Source of the DNA: Puffinus mauretanicus
Lineage: Eukaryota; Chordata; Aves; Procellariiformes; Procellariidae
NCBI GenBank assembly: GCA_023333565.1
Contig: JAJKFH010000238.1
Span: 89,924 to 153,923, forward strand
DNA: 64,000 nucleotides
Direction of reading: 5' to 3'
Position numbers and translations under genes: made by a program. Numbering within the stretch: the first letter of the stretch is position 1; every line of letters starts with the position of its first letter. Below are positions 23,968 to 36,312 of this stretch, piece by piece. The notes under the pieces were generated by a model that saw nothing but the letters and a program-made list of their open reading frames with translations, was not told where the DNA came from and ran no database searches.

Positions 23968-24221
23968 TTATGCACAGCTATTCTTATTTTTTAAGACTCA
24001 TATTGGTAGTAAGATCAATTTAAGCTTTCAGATCTCCACACCGTATGTTTAGGAATTCATATGTTCTGATTTGAGGGGCAAAAGTACAAAATCAATCTTC
24101 AATAAATTCTCTGAAAATGGTTATATTTAAGCAATTTGGAAGAAATGTTACCTAAGGTGACTGATTAGTGTCTTGATCCCACAGCATTCTCTCCCTGTTG
24201 TGGATTTAACACTGAGAGACT

Positions 24222-24389
24222 ATTGCCTGACTTTAAAATATGAACTGCAAAGCAATTTTTTAAAGGACAGAATAAGAAATGTAAAATCATCACCGGAATA
24301 CTACTGGAATGTTGATTCCCTGCTTGTGTTGTTCAACATTTTAATTGATCTGAAAATATTGATTATACCCTCAAGTCCTGACTAAATGG
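24222..24389 (+). repeat. Diverged direct repeat, copy 2 of 2
   Basis: Partner of 23800-23967. The anchor TTTTAATTGATCTGAAAA is exact, and the preceding TTGATTCCCTGCTTG differs from copy 1 by one base. No coding content or terminal motif identifies the family. Confidence 0.75.
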
Positions 24390-27149
24390 CAAAACAGGCT
24401 GCTGATATTTTCTCAAATTCAACCATTGACAGTAGCATTATCAAAAGATCACTTTTGGTCTAGATTTTAGAATTTGGGATAAGACTCATATTGTCTGCTT
24501 TAGGTGGCCAGCCCAAGTTTTGTTAGTCTCTGTAAGGAGCTGCTCCCAGTAGACTGATTAGCATTTCTTGATGGCCTATCCAGTCAACAGAAACATTTCA
24601 GTCCTTCAGAAAATTAACCACATTTCTGCTGAGAATATGCTAGGGACAGGACTATTATTTACTATATGACCTTGTGCAATGTTTCTTTCCAACTTTTATG
24701 TCTAAGTATAATACACTTTTTAAGGTTTACTGGAGTTACTTTCTATATATATGTCTGAGCACAGGGATGAAATTCTCAAAAGATGATATGTGGGCACTTA
24801 AACCTAGTCCAGGGAGACCTAGAAGAACACTTTGTTCTCTCTGGAGCATGTCTGAACTACAGCAGCATGTCAGGACCCTCAAGGTTCCAAACTCTGAGTC
24901 CTTTTCTGAGTGACATCATTGTTATCCTGAAACAGAGCCTCTTAAAGGGCTACATTCCACAGGTACTTCCACCTATGGCATAATGTGAGAAAGCTCATCT
25001 ATGTGGTTGGAAACCTAGGGGTAGGTGTGATAGGAAACCTAATTCTTGCGGGCTTCAACTTACAGCTAAAGAAAAAGCACCATCTAACAGGTAAAACAAA
25101 GGAAAGGAAAATAATTTGCAGTCATTCTGCACTATAAAAACAAAACTAATGGCCTCAGAAACAAGGGACTGCTTACTGCATCTGAAACCTTGAAGGGAGG
25201 CAAGAGCTCCAGGATCCAGTTTCTGCTCCAAGGATATTTAGGATTTTTGGGTTTGTTGCTGAAGTTTTACTTTTTTTAATATACTATATGTCAAACTGGA
25301 ATAAAACAAAATAGAAAAAAAAAACAACCCAAAAACAAGGATTAAAGGTAAAGAGAAGAACGTAACAAAAATGGCACAGCTACACAGTTGGTAATGATTG
25401 AGATCACTAATGAAATGGTAAAAGGGACAGAGGAAAGTAGGTAGGGACTGACCAAGGAAAGGAAAGTTGTAAGCACGTTAACACCATTAAAAGTTTTTAA
25501 TCCACAGTACCACAGCAACAGTTTCAGAGGATAAAAGAGTAAGACCATGGAAACAAACCAAGGAACAAAAGTAAATTTCCTAAAAAGACACACTGCAGAA
25601 GAAGCAAGATGGAAAAAATGTAAAACATATTTCAAAAAGACGACTAAGAAAATAAATCTCAATACCCTAACTAATTGTATACATCTTAAGTATGTATATA
25701 ATGGCTTTATTATAATACAGAAAAACACTGATACAGGACTAAAATTACTGTGGGAACAGAAGAGATATGTAGGTCACCTTTCTATTTTGGGACAGAGAAG
25801 AAGGAGATATTTTCATAACATCTGCTTTGGTTTTCCTAACTCTTCCCAAACTTCATTTCATACCTGTGATAGGATATGAGATCTTAAGAGACAGTATAAA
25901 TATTTGTTTCAAATACAGGGAGAGAAGGAAATGATGGATGAGGATATACGAAGTATTAATAGAATCTGGTTTTATAACCTAAAAATGCGGTCAAGTGACT
26001 TTAAGTTCATCTGCTAATATATGATTCATATTTCCTTTTTTGCTATTTAGAATTATGACACCAACATCTCCACAATTTCAGAGAAGCAGTTTATCCATTT
26101 CCACTCTAATGTTTATGGGTCAATAAAAATGAAAGGGATTTTCATCAATATTACTTTCACTTTATTTGATTGAATTACTTCAGCAGCACCTTACAATTTT
26201 ACAACTTAACAGGTCGAGGAATGAAGTATGCTACAGCAAGTGACACCATAGCATACTTTCATTTGCAGTTGCAGGTTTGAATGAGCTCCTTCTGCATGCT
26301 TTTTCTGTTTTTGTTACCAATAAAATAGAAAATGTAAAATGAATGACTAGTCAAGGATATTTACAATATTTGAAACGTAATTTTAGGATTTTTTTTTAAT
26401 TATATTAGAACATTCTTTACAATGACTAGCTTATGTAAAGAAATCTGGACAAGACCACCCTGCTCTAAAGTGCTATGAGTGCCAACACTGTTATCTCATT
26501 CTTGACTCTATTCATTTGTACGTATGAGGTCATTTACTTTGTTCATTCTGCAACTTTGAGAACAGCAAATAATTCCCATAAGTCCAAGAGTCAAGCCATG
26601 AAATGCAAGCTGGCCAGCCAGATGATAACAATTTACATTTGTACAGATTCTTGCATCCCAAACACAGTCAGTACACAATTCTGCCATTTACATATCATAT
26701 TCCTGCAGGCTTCAAAGTAGTTATAAGCAGAAAAGTGACCCTATAAAAATGTCCACATATTTGTGGTTGTAGAAGGCCTTCCCACTTATTCCTGTTCTCT
26801 CTGCTTCATCACTTATCATCAGCAAAATATATGTTCAATTCTATTCCAGATTCTGTACTTTGGAAATGGTGATGGGGGGGGAGACAGGGGTGTGAAGGAA
26901 GAAATACTTGAGTCTAAGGGGTCATTTTATGCTTGAGTGATGGATAAAGGCATTCCAGATTGGAGGGGAGTGCGCTTGTTACTACTGAGCCACTTAATTT
27001 CGTGTTTAGTATAAATTGACAGTCTTCACGCAGAGCAATGAGCTATAAAATTACCAAAGCCATGCCACAATTAGCTTTTCCTACTGCTGGTCTGCTTGAT
27101 ATTTAAAAAAGTGTATTGCCTTTTGCCAGTTTTATTCAAACTCACAAAT

Positions 27150-27475
27150 TCATACAACACAAAAATTTATCAGACCATCTAGTCCTTCACTCTTCGAAGG
27201 TGAAATTGTTTCCTACTGTATATTTACCAATGCACTGTCCCAACAGATGTATAGTTTAGTCTCATTTTAAATGTCCTGAAGGAAGTTATTCCATGGCCTA
27301 ATAGATCTCACTGTCAAGAAGCTTTTACGTGAAATTCAGCTTGAGTTTTGCCTTTCTTAATCTCACCCCATTACTCAAGAGTGATGCAACCTAAACTAAT
27401 GTAAATATTTGTTCTCTTATCCAGCAGTTAAACCTCTCTAGGAGTTGTGGGCTGTCATCGTGTTTCTTTATTAGT
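27150..27475 (-). mobile_element. Very old CR1-type LINE 3' remnant
   Basis: On the minus strand this reads like a heavily mutated CR1 3' end. A block translating to GVRLRKAKLKLNF-like residues (about 27340-27375) corresponds to the conserved G-RL-KAKLRF block before the ORF2 C-terminus. Then come a TGGAATAA-like W-N block near 27292 and the terminal GGACTAGATGGTCTGA near 27170-27185. Plus-strand landmarks are CCATCTAGTCC and ATTCCATGGCCTAA. Many stops and indels are present. The exact subfamily is not assignable by eye. Confidence 0.65.
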
Positions 27476-27712
27476 TATTACTCACACACACTATAGAGGT
27501 AGCCTTGAAGTCTGAGGCTTTAACATAGGAGAAGATATTAAAAGTACTATTCAAGGTTCCATTCCAACTGCAGAGAGTAACTACTGTTATCCATACCGGT
27601 AATAAGTGCTCCAACTGTATAAATCCAGTTTTTAGCTCTTGCTGTACTTACAATCCCACAGAATACATTCCTTCAATTTTCCTTTCATACTTTATTATTG
27701 TTACATTTTTCT

Positions 27713-27715
<3 letters not shown>

Positions 27716-27744
<29 letters not shown>
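27716..27744. repeat. Poly(T) tract, about 29 nt
   Basis: The longest homopolymer in the window. It could be the A-tail of a minus-strand retrocopy lying to its right, but I see no polyadenylation signal or recognisable gene there, so its origin is undecided. Confidence 0.9.
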
Positions 27745-27747
<3 letters not shown>

Positions 27748-27950
27748 TTATGCACAGCAAAACACAAACTAAAAAGGCAAATGGCACAGGTATTGCTTCA
27801 AAGATATTATAAACTAAAAAGATAAGTGACATATGAAAGAAGTTACAGACCGAAAGACCATTTACTGCACAATTTATGTGCTAAAGTAGTGTAATAAAAC
27901 CTGACAAATAACTCCCAGCTTCACCTCTTAACACATTAACTCCTTCTCAG

Positions 27951-28148
27951 TTTCATGAGTGAAGTGGAAATTAAACAGTCGAGCAAGAAGAGCCCTATGG
28001 TGGGGCAGGAAATAATTGCCATGTGCTTAGGAATGACTGTAGAACTGGTGACCACGGCCAGTAATATTGATCTTGGTTTTTGTAATGTGGACCAAGTGTT
28101 AAGACACATCAGCAGATTAATAAGGCAGAGTTGGGACTGGCTTTGGAG
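27951..28148 (+). other. Exon-like open segment with both splice consensus sites (tentative)
   Basis: A strong acceptor (ACTCCTTCTCAG, ending 27950) and a strong donor (TGGAG then GTAAGG, GT at 28149) bracket 198 nt. One frame is open throughout: MSEVEIKQSSKKSPMVGQ from the ATG at 27955, on through IIAMCLGMTVELVTTAS, to IRQSWDWLWR. Codon content is less AT-biased than its surroundings. I do not recognise the protein, and no neighbouring exon is evident. It could be a chance frame, a pseudogene exon, or an exon of a noncoding RNA. Confidence 0.18.
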
Positions 28149-31100
28149 GTAAGGAGGAGATTACTGACTTTAAGGTAATAAAAATGCAGAAGAGACTGGA
28201 AAGGGTCTTTCAGGGAAATGGAGCCTCATTTTTCTTACACATTGAAGGAAAGTTTACACTTGGGAGTATCAAAGAAGGGGTATTCACAGTAATCAGATAG
28301 GAGGTGATGAGATGTGATGTAAAGGTTTTTGGCTAAAATAAAAATTTGTGCAGGATGAACTCCAATTCAGAAAAGAACAATCCCACTGAGGATGACAAAG
28401 CAATCCTTGAGAAAGTGAACCAGGGCCCATGAAGGCAACTTCCTTAAATGTTAGTTGACAATACACATGACAAATAGAGAAAAATGTTTCTTTGTTCTAC
28501 TAAATAAAGTGACGACCTCGTTTTGCTTAAGTGGCCCAAATCTTCAATTACCTTTGTCTCTGCCATAAGACTTTACAGATTCATATCTAGTTCCAGTACA
28601 TACCTGTTTTCCAATATTACCATTATGTGCCTTCAAAATGACTGTTTCCCCTTCCTATGAGTACTTTTAGACTCATTTCCCTAGGAGTCTTCTTTTTTTT
28701 TTTTTTTCCCTGAGCTAAATCTCTTTCACTGCACGTTTCTAATCATTCTGTAGCATTAGGTTTCCAATGGATACTAGTAAGTCCCTCTAATCTAACATAA
28801 TTTGTGATTGTCATTAAGATGTTGTTTACTCTCTCATTGAGAGCATAAATCAAAATGTTGGAGATGACTAAATGTTAGATCATTCCAATAGGCTCCTCTT
28901 AAGTTGTGGCTATTTATTAAGGGGTTTTTTTGTTTACAACTTTTTAGTATGCCTGAGTCTACTACCAGCTTCAATTTGAATCACAATAGATGTATATACC
29001 CATCTATTATGGGCATGCATGGGTGTGCACTGTTGGGGTTTTTTGTGGGTTTTATATGTTTTCCTCCTCTGTTCTTGTGTTTTGTTTTGGTTTTTTTAAC
29101 TGATGACTGTTTTGTGTGCAAGAGCCTTCAGTTCCCATCGCTCATTGTAAACAGCTACAAGAGTGTAAAGTGGCATCTCAGATTAAGAGAAATATTTCAT
29201 TTACTCATTATGGAGCAGATTGTAACCAATATACTTGTAGCTTCCGCTGTAGGAGAAAACCTGCAACAGATGTAGGTCGGCTTTTAGACCACATAGAGTT
29301 GCTATGCTCATTCTTCTTTTTTTCCTGCATGCTTCAATCCTCTTAATTTATCAGAAAACAACACTGATGCCTTTAGTTTAAAACTGAAGGAATACACTTT
29401 ATGTGAACTCTTTGGCCTAAATCTTAGAAGAAACCAGTTTCTTTTCTCTGTCTATTGTTGAGCTTAAGTGGTATATACTTCAAACCCAGAATGCCAGTAA
29501 GACTTTGCAAATCATCATTATCTGTATCCAAACTCAGCACTACTTACCTGATGGAAATGAACTAAAAAGACATGGAGAGGTCTTCAGTGCCTTTTGTCTG
29601 GAAAATGATGCAAAGTTCAAGAGTAAAGCTGAATGAATTCTCATAAAACCATTCCTCCTCTTCTGCAGTAGAAGTCACTACTGCCCACAGCTGGGTTAGG
29701 TACTGGAACTTACAGGCAGATCCTCATTAGGATTTATTCATTCACAGTTATCATTTTGCAGCTATACTTAAAATCACCAGTTCTGATGGGTGAAAGGAAA
29801 TGAAGGAAAAAGAAAATACTTATGACATGTCCAACTTCTCCTTGGTGAACTTGATCAGAGCTGCAAAGATTGAACATACAGTAATCTCAAAAGACCATGA
29901 AACCTGCACAGAAGCACAATACATCCAGTATTTCTGTGTATCAACTGCTTTCCAACCCTGTACCTTTTGTTTGAGACTTCTCTTATCTCCCTTTTATTTT
30001 CTCATTAAAAAAAAAAATAATTCAAGGGGTGAAGTGCAAAAGTCAATACTAAGCTGAGTCATACTGTCCCTATAGTCTCTAGGCGTTCAAATACACAAGC
30101 TCTTAATGGCCAGACATTGCTATTCAGAACACACAGCCTTTCACTACAAAGTAGATGCAACTTCTTCAGTGAGACAATATAATATTACTGTTCTGTCCTT
30201 AGTATATACTGTGTTGTGGTCTCTCTCTGTGACTAACCTCCAGTTATAGCTTACCCATCAATGAAAAAAACACTTCTGAAATGAAAGGAAACATCCTTTG
30301 TGCTCAAAGCAGAGTACACTGCAGGACTGTCTAAAGCCTTTCCTGATCCTGGCACCTTCATAGGCTTCTTCACTGTTCACACAATCTATCTCCAGCCTAA
30401 ACTACAAAACCCAGTAATGCATTTTTGCAAATATTTTGATGACTCATTTAGCCTAAGAAATACAAAGAACAATTTAAGGCATCTATACATGAGATCTAAA
30501 GTAAATTGTTATTTATTGTGTAAGAACTGGATTTTCAAGAGTTAGTGAGATTGTTGCTAACAAGGGTAACCTTTGAAAAAATCATGAAAAATGACCCAAC
30601 TAAACTGATGTGACATATATAGTACAGGTGAAGTATGATTATTTACACAGAGTTTGCCTTTTGTGCACCTGAAGAACAATGAAAGTAAGGAATTTTTACC
30701 ACGGAACTGCCACTTAAACTGGGAAATTCCACTCCTTCAGTGGGATAACCAGAATTACACAGTTAATGCATAGGTCAAGTTGCAATCATCTATCATGTCA
30801 CTCAATAATAGGTCACTTCAGAAAGTACCATGTTAACTGATAGACTATAATAGCCTTAAATGAGTCTGTATCAACTGTATTTTAAATCTTCCTTAGTTCA
30901 AGGGCTATGGGCTTAGCAGATCAGCATTACTATTTTTTTTTAACTTTCAATATCAGAGTTCAGAGGTTATTGCCTTAAGAAGTAATCATAACTTTGTCAT
31001 TCTAACCTAGGAATCTATCTGTCACTTAATACGCAGCCAATCAATCTACACAAAATCAGAATAAAATAAACACTAATGAAAATATCTGTGTATGTGTGAT

Positions 31101-32399
31101 AATGGCATAGTAACAGTAATAACAGGATATAAAAATGTTTTCACTGAGACAGCAATATCATGATCTCTTAGAGTGAGTGCCCACAAAGAGTTCAGTGGGG
31201 CATTACAAGAAATAATGTTCGGAAAACAATCATTAATAACAAGTGAATACTACAGAAAATACAGAATTAATTTTCTACTAAATGCTATTATTGACTAAGA
31301 ACACTAGACAAAACCAAAATGTTTGCTCCACAAGCCAGATTAATAGACAGGGAAGAACCCTTCATCCCATGGGGGAAACACTGTAGTACAATTTAGGCAA
31401 CATTATATTTATTTTGTTGGTAGCTATACTTCTGTTTTCTGACTACAAATACATGTGTAGTTGTATGTGTGTTGATATATGCCTAATGTAAACTTCATAT
31501 TTGTTTCTTAATCATGTTGACAATTTTCCAGTTGATATCAAGCACAATTCTTTTTAATCCTAACTCTTTCTGCCTCTCCAACTATTAATCATATTTCCAT
31601 TTACCCATTATTTCACTAAACATTAAAACTTTTTTCAAACCACTCTCCAATTTTTCCCATAGCTGTACCTTTTACATTCTCCACTTGCACCTTTTACATT
31701 CTGGAGTCTAGCTTTTGCTCCTTACTTTTTACATGAGCTAAATCCACTGACCCTTCAATCCCAAAACAGCCATCCTCTGTCCTGTTTTCATCTATAGGGC
31801 CTTCCTTTCATGAAATATCTCTGCCATTTCCATCTTCTTTCTATCCTAAAGAGAGATATTCTCCTGCAGCTATGTCCCACATGCTGGCCGGAACTATGGA
31901 CTCTCCAACTACTGACATAGTTATGCTTTCCTTTCTCCTTTGTCCTTTTTCTCCTGTTACCTTTATGCGTGAACAAAGATAGTCATATTTACACTTTTGG
32001 TTTGCTGTCACAATACTTAGAACAGTGGACAAAGCAGCCACTGTAATGTGACCACTCCTTATCAAGCTGATAACAATGATCCCACTGTTACCTTGTGGTC
32101 TCCCTTTCTGTTCTGTTTCACTCATTTATGTCACTGGTCTTGAATTTTTCATTGTAAGCTCTAGGCTTCTTAATTGTCAGTGGACAATAAGGCTTTTCCA
32201 ATTCACTTCCTCATAAAATAGGCAACTTAGAGTAGGTGAGATGCATTACCTTTTAGAGTCACCTCATTCCTCTTACTATAAATAAGCTTGGATAACTAGT
32301 TGGCCAAACATCTATAACATGTAGATAGCTAAATTACATGCAGTGAATCCCTCTTAATGAATACAGTGATGCATCCTTAAAAAAACTCTTAAATTGTAG

Positions 32400-32495
32400 T
32401 AGAATCATAGGACGGTTTAGTTTGGAAGGGACCTTTAGAGATCATCTAGTCCAACCTGTCTGTCATGGGCAGGGACATATTTCACTAAATCAGGT
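32400..32495 (-). mobile_element. CR1 LINE 3' tail fragment, about 95 bp
   Basis: It starts with AGAATCATAGGACGG, then GGAAGGGACCTTTAGAGATC and ATCTAGTCCAACC, the reverse-complement CR1 3' UTR, ending near CACTAAATCAGG. It is a short 5'-truncated insertion with no coding sequence except possibly the last codons of ORF2. Confidence 0.9.
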
Positions 32496-33374
32496 ATCAC
32501 TAGCAGAATTTCCCTTGTGAAAATTTAATATTCCCTGGCAGTGTACTGTATTTAATATTTTTATAGCCCAGCTTTTCAACTGAATGCAGAACATTTAACA
32601 TTGTCTAACCTATTGTTGATGCTAAGAAGCTGGCAATGAAAACTGATTATTGTCCAAGAAATACTAAGTCACCATATCATAAAGTATGTGTATGGAGTTT
32701 TAGGTAATAAGGTAGAAAGCAATCATTTCCATCATGCTGTTCTAGGATGCATTCTGGCACTCTCCAAAAAAGTTGCTGAAACTGAAACTACTGCCATGCA
32801 TAATGATTTCCTCATTACAAAGTATCATGTTAGTTAGCCCACACTACAAATACAGTCATGCAGATTTAAACTATGATTATAAATTTAGAAGAGAAAGGAC
32901 ATTCCTTTAAAAACTTCTTAATTTCTGTTTGATCAGCTATATTATATCAATTTCGCCAAAAACAGTTTGTACATAATCACTAAAAGCTTAAAAAATACAT
33001 ATGCAGAACTACAGTCAGAGTACTATGTACACATAAGTTCACATTGCAACCTAAATTTTTATGTATTAAAGTGAAGATTAATTTTGTATTAAGTTTTTCA
33101 GTGGAAAAACTGTATGCTGGAACATGGACTTAGATGGACATGAAGCCACATTTGCCAGGAACCACAATTAACTTCTCAGCACTCTTGTCTGACTCTTACC
33201 ACCCTATCAAGAGCGCAAAAACAAGGGGATTTTGCTTCAGTCTGTGCCAACCACTGATGTCACAGAGATGTGTGAGATACTGTGCAATTTCTGTTCTCTC
33301 CAGCAGTGAGAGTGTAAATATGACTGTAATTTGTCAGACCAGACCAGGAGCCTGACTTTAACATTCCTCTCAAA
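32496..33374. other. AT-rich unique sequence, nothing recognised
   Basis: This spacer between two minus-strand CR1 insertions has no repeat or gene I can support. Confidence 0.6.
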
Positions 33375-33460
33375 AGAATCATAGAATCATAGAACCATAC
33401 AGGTTGGAAAAGACCTCTAAGATTGTCGTGTCCAACCGTCAACCCAACACACCATACCCA

Positions 33461-36250
33461 CTACACCATGTCCCTAAGGGCCTCATCTACACGTCTTTTA
33501 AATACTTCCAGGGATGGTGACTCCACCACTTCCCTGGGCAGCCTGTTCCAAGGTCTGACCACTCTTTCAGTAAAGAAATTTCTCCTGATGTCCAATCTAA
33601 ACCTCCCTTAGCGCAACTTGAGGCCATTTCCTCTCGTCCTATCGCTAGTTACTTGGGAGAAGAGACCAACACCCACCTCGCTACAACCTCCTTTCAGGCA
33701 GTTGTAGAGCGTGATGAGGTCTCCCCTCAGCCTCCTCTTCTCCAGGCTAAACAACCCCAGTTCCCTCAGCCGCTCCTCATAAGGCTTGTGCTCCAGGCCC
33801 TTCACCAGCTTCCTTGCCCTACTCTGGACACGTTCCAGCACCTCAGTGTCCTTCTTGTAGTGAGGGGCCCAGAACTGAACACAGTATTGGAGGTGTGGCC
33901 TTACCAGAGCCGAGTACAGGGGCACGATCACCTCCCTGCTCCTGCTGGCCACACTATTCCTGATACAGGCCAGGATGCCGTTGGCCTTCTTGGCCACCTG
34001 GGCACACTGCCGGCTCATGTTCAGCACCCCCAGGTCCCCTTCCTCCGGGCAGCTTTCCAGCCACTCTTCCCCAAGCCTGTAGCGTTGCATGGGGTTGTTG
34101 TGGCTGAAGTGCAGGACCCGGCACTTGGCCTTGTTGAACCTCATACAGTTGCCCTCAGCCCATCGATCCAGCCTGTCCAGGTCCCTCTGCAGAGCCTTCC
34201 TACCCTCCAGCAGATCAACACTCCCGCCCAACTTGGTGTCGTCTGCAAACTTACTGAGGGAGCACTCGATCCCCTCATCCAGATCATTGATAAAGATATT
34301 GAACAACACCGGCCCCAGTACTGAGCCCTGGGGAACACTGCTTGTGACCGGCCACCAACTGGATTTAACTCCGTTCACCACAACTCTCTGGGCTCAGCCG
34401 TCCAGCCAGTTTTTTACCCAATGAAGAGTGTACCTGTCTAAGCCATGAGCTGCCAGTTTCTCTAGGAGAATGCCGTGGGAGACAGTGTCAAAGGCTTTAC
34501 TGAAGTCCAGGTAGACCACATCCACAGCCTTTCCCTCATCCACTAGGTGGGTTACCTGGTCATAGAAGATCAGGTTGGTCAAGCAGGACCTGCCTTCCAT
34601 GAACCCATGCTGGCTGGGCCTGATCCCCTGGTTGTCCCAGACATGGTTTGTGAGCACCCTCAGAACGAACCTCTGTATAATTTTCCCTGGCACCGAGGTC
34701 AGGTTGACAGGCCTGTAGTTGCCTGGACCCTCTTTCCGGCCCTTCTTGTAGATGGGCGTCACATTGGCAAGCCTCCAGTCGTTCAGGACCTCCCCAGTTA
34801 ACCAGGACTGCTGGTAAATGATGGAGAGTGGCTCGGCAAGCTCCTCCGCCAGCTCCCTCAGTACCCTTGGGTGGATCCCATCCGGCCCCATAGACTTGTG
34901 AACGTCCAGGTGGCATAGCAGGTCATTAACTTCTTCCTCTTGGATTATGGGGGGGTTTATCCTGCTCACCATCCCTGTCTTCCAGCTCAGGGGGCTGAGT
35001 ACCCTGAGGATAACTGCTCTGACTACTAAAGACTGAGGCAAAGAAGGCATTAAGTACCCCAGTCTTATCCTTGTCCTCGGTGGCAACTTTCCCACCCGCA
35101 TCCAACAGAGAATAGAGATTCTCCTTGGCTCTCCTTTTGTCATTAATATACTTGTAAAATGTAAAAATGTAAAACGTAAAACATTTTTTGTTATCTCTCA
35201 CAACAGTGGCCAGGTTGAGTTCTAGCTGGGCTTTTGCTTTTCTAATTTCCTCTCTGCATGACCTAACGAGATCCCTGTACTCTTCTTGAGTTGCCTGCCC
35301 CTTCTTCCAAAGGTGATAAACTCTCCTTTTTTTTCTGAGTCCCAGCCAGGGCTCCATGTTCAGCCAGGCCAGTCGTCTTCCCCGCCCGTTCTTCTTACGG
35401 CACATGGGGACAGCCCACTCCTGCGCCTTTAAGACTTCCTTCTTGAAGAACGTCCAGCCTTCCTGGACCCCTTTGTCCTTCAGGACTGTCTCCCAAGGGA
35501 CCCTCTTGACCAGTGTCCTGAGCAGGCCAAAGTCCGCCCTCCGGAAGTCCATGGTAGCGGTTCTGCTGGCCCCACTCCTTACTTCACCAAGTATCGAGAA
35601 TTCTATCATTTCCTGGTCGCTAAGCCCAAGCCGGCCTCCGACCACCACATCTCCCACCAGTCCTTCTCTGTTTGTGAACAGCAGGTCAAGCAAGGCACCT
35701 CCCCTGGTAGGCTCCCTCACCATCTGTTATCCTCCACACACTCCAGGAACCTCCTCGACTGTTTCCTCTCTGCTGTGTGGTATTTCCCGCAGATGTCCGG
35801 AAAGTTGAAGTCCCCCACGAGAACAAGGGCTAGCGACTGTGAGACTTCTGCGAGTCTCTTGTAGAATATTTCATCTGCCTCCTCATCCTGGTTAGGGGGT
35901 CTATAACAGACTCCCAGCAGGATATCTGCCTTGTTGGCCTTCCCCCTCATCCTTACCCACAAGCACCCGACCTCATCATCACTGTCATTGAGCTCTAGAC
36001 AGTCGAAGCACTCCCTAACATACAGGGCTACCCCACCGCCTCTCCTTCCTCGCCTGTCCCTTCTCAAGAGCTTATAGCCATCCACTGCAGCACTTCAATC
36101 GTGAGACTCATCCCACCATGTTTCCGTGATGGCGACTAAGTCATAGCTATCCTGCTGCACAATGGCTTCCAGCTCCTCCTGTTTGCCGCCCATGCTGCGT
36201 GCATTGGTGTAGATGCACTTGAGCTGGGCTGCTGATTTCTCCCCCGACAT
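33461..36250 (-). pseudogene. CR1-D ORF2: endonuclease and reverse transcriptase, nearly complete but disabled
   Basis: A likely start ATG lies at 36250. The endonuclease begins with a TNARSMGGKQEE block and AITETWW (catalytic Glu). A stop then replaces the Trp of DESHDW. GVALYV, LVGDFNFPDI and SDQEMIEF follow, with the usual SDH His now Gln. A deletion of about 11 bp at 35723 shifts the frame. The linker (35720-34950) has a small T/A-rich insertion giving TFYIFTFYK. A run of seven C near 34950 causes another frameshift. Reverse transcriptase covers about 34900-33900: [66 protein letters not shown] and the intact catalytic [12 protein letters not shown] (CGA in the family) interrupts at 34386 and TAA replaces Gln at 33608-33610. 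The natural stop is the TAG at 33461. Confidence 0.93.
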
Positions 36251-36312
36251 TGGCGTGCCACCCCTAGGCTCTTCTCTAGTGAGCCTGGTTTTATCCCCTT
36301 CCCCCTTTGAAA

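Larger units (their letters stand above)
21217..27149. other. AT-rich unique sequence with one diverged repeat pair
   Basis: No gene is supported. The only structure I found is the 422-bp-offset repeat pair at 23800-23967 and 24222-24389. The 128-codon hydrophobic minus-strand frame at 25342-25728 has no recognisable family and looks like a by-product of A-rich DNA on the other strand. Confidence 0.5.
27476..32399. other. AT-rich unique sequence with homopolymer tracts
   Basis: No recognised repeat family. It contains a T-run at 27716-27744, a T-run at 28693-28707, and one exon-like open segment at 27951-28148 (listed separately). The rest shows only short fortuitous frames. Confidence 0.5.

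Noticed and set aside
25342..25728. 128-codon minus-strand frame with many hydrophobic residues, resembling a membrane protein
   Set aside because: It is antisense to A-rich DNA, which yields Phe/Leu/Val-rich translations automatically. No family motif or conserved spacing is visible.
27716..28500. Processed pseudogene on the minus strand ending at the 29-nt poly(T)
   Set aside because: No polyadenylation signal, coding frame or target-site duplication was seen beside the tract.
33653..34324. 223-codon plus-strand frame
   Set aside because: It is the reverse complement of the CR1-D reverse transcriptase; the minus strand has the conserved motifs.
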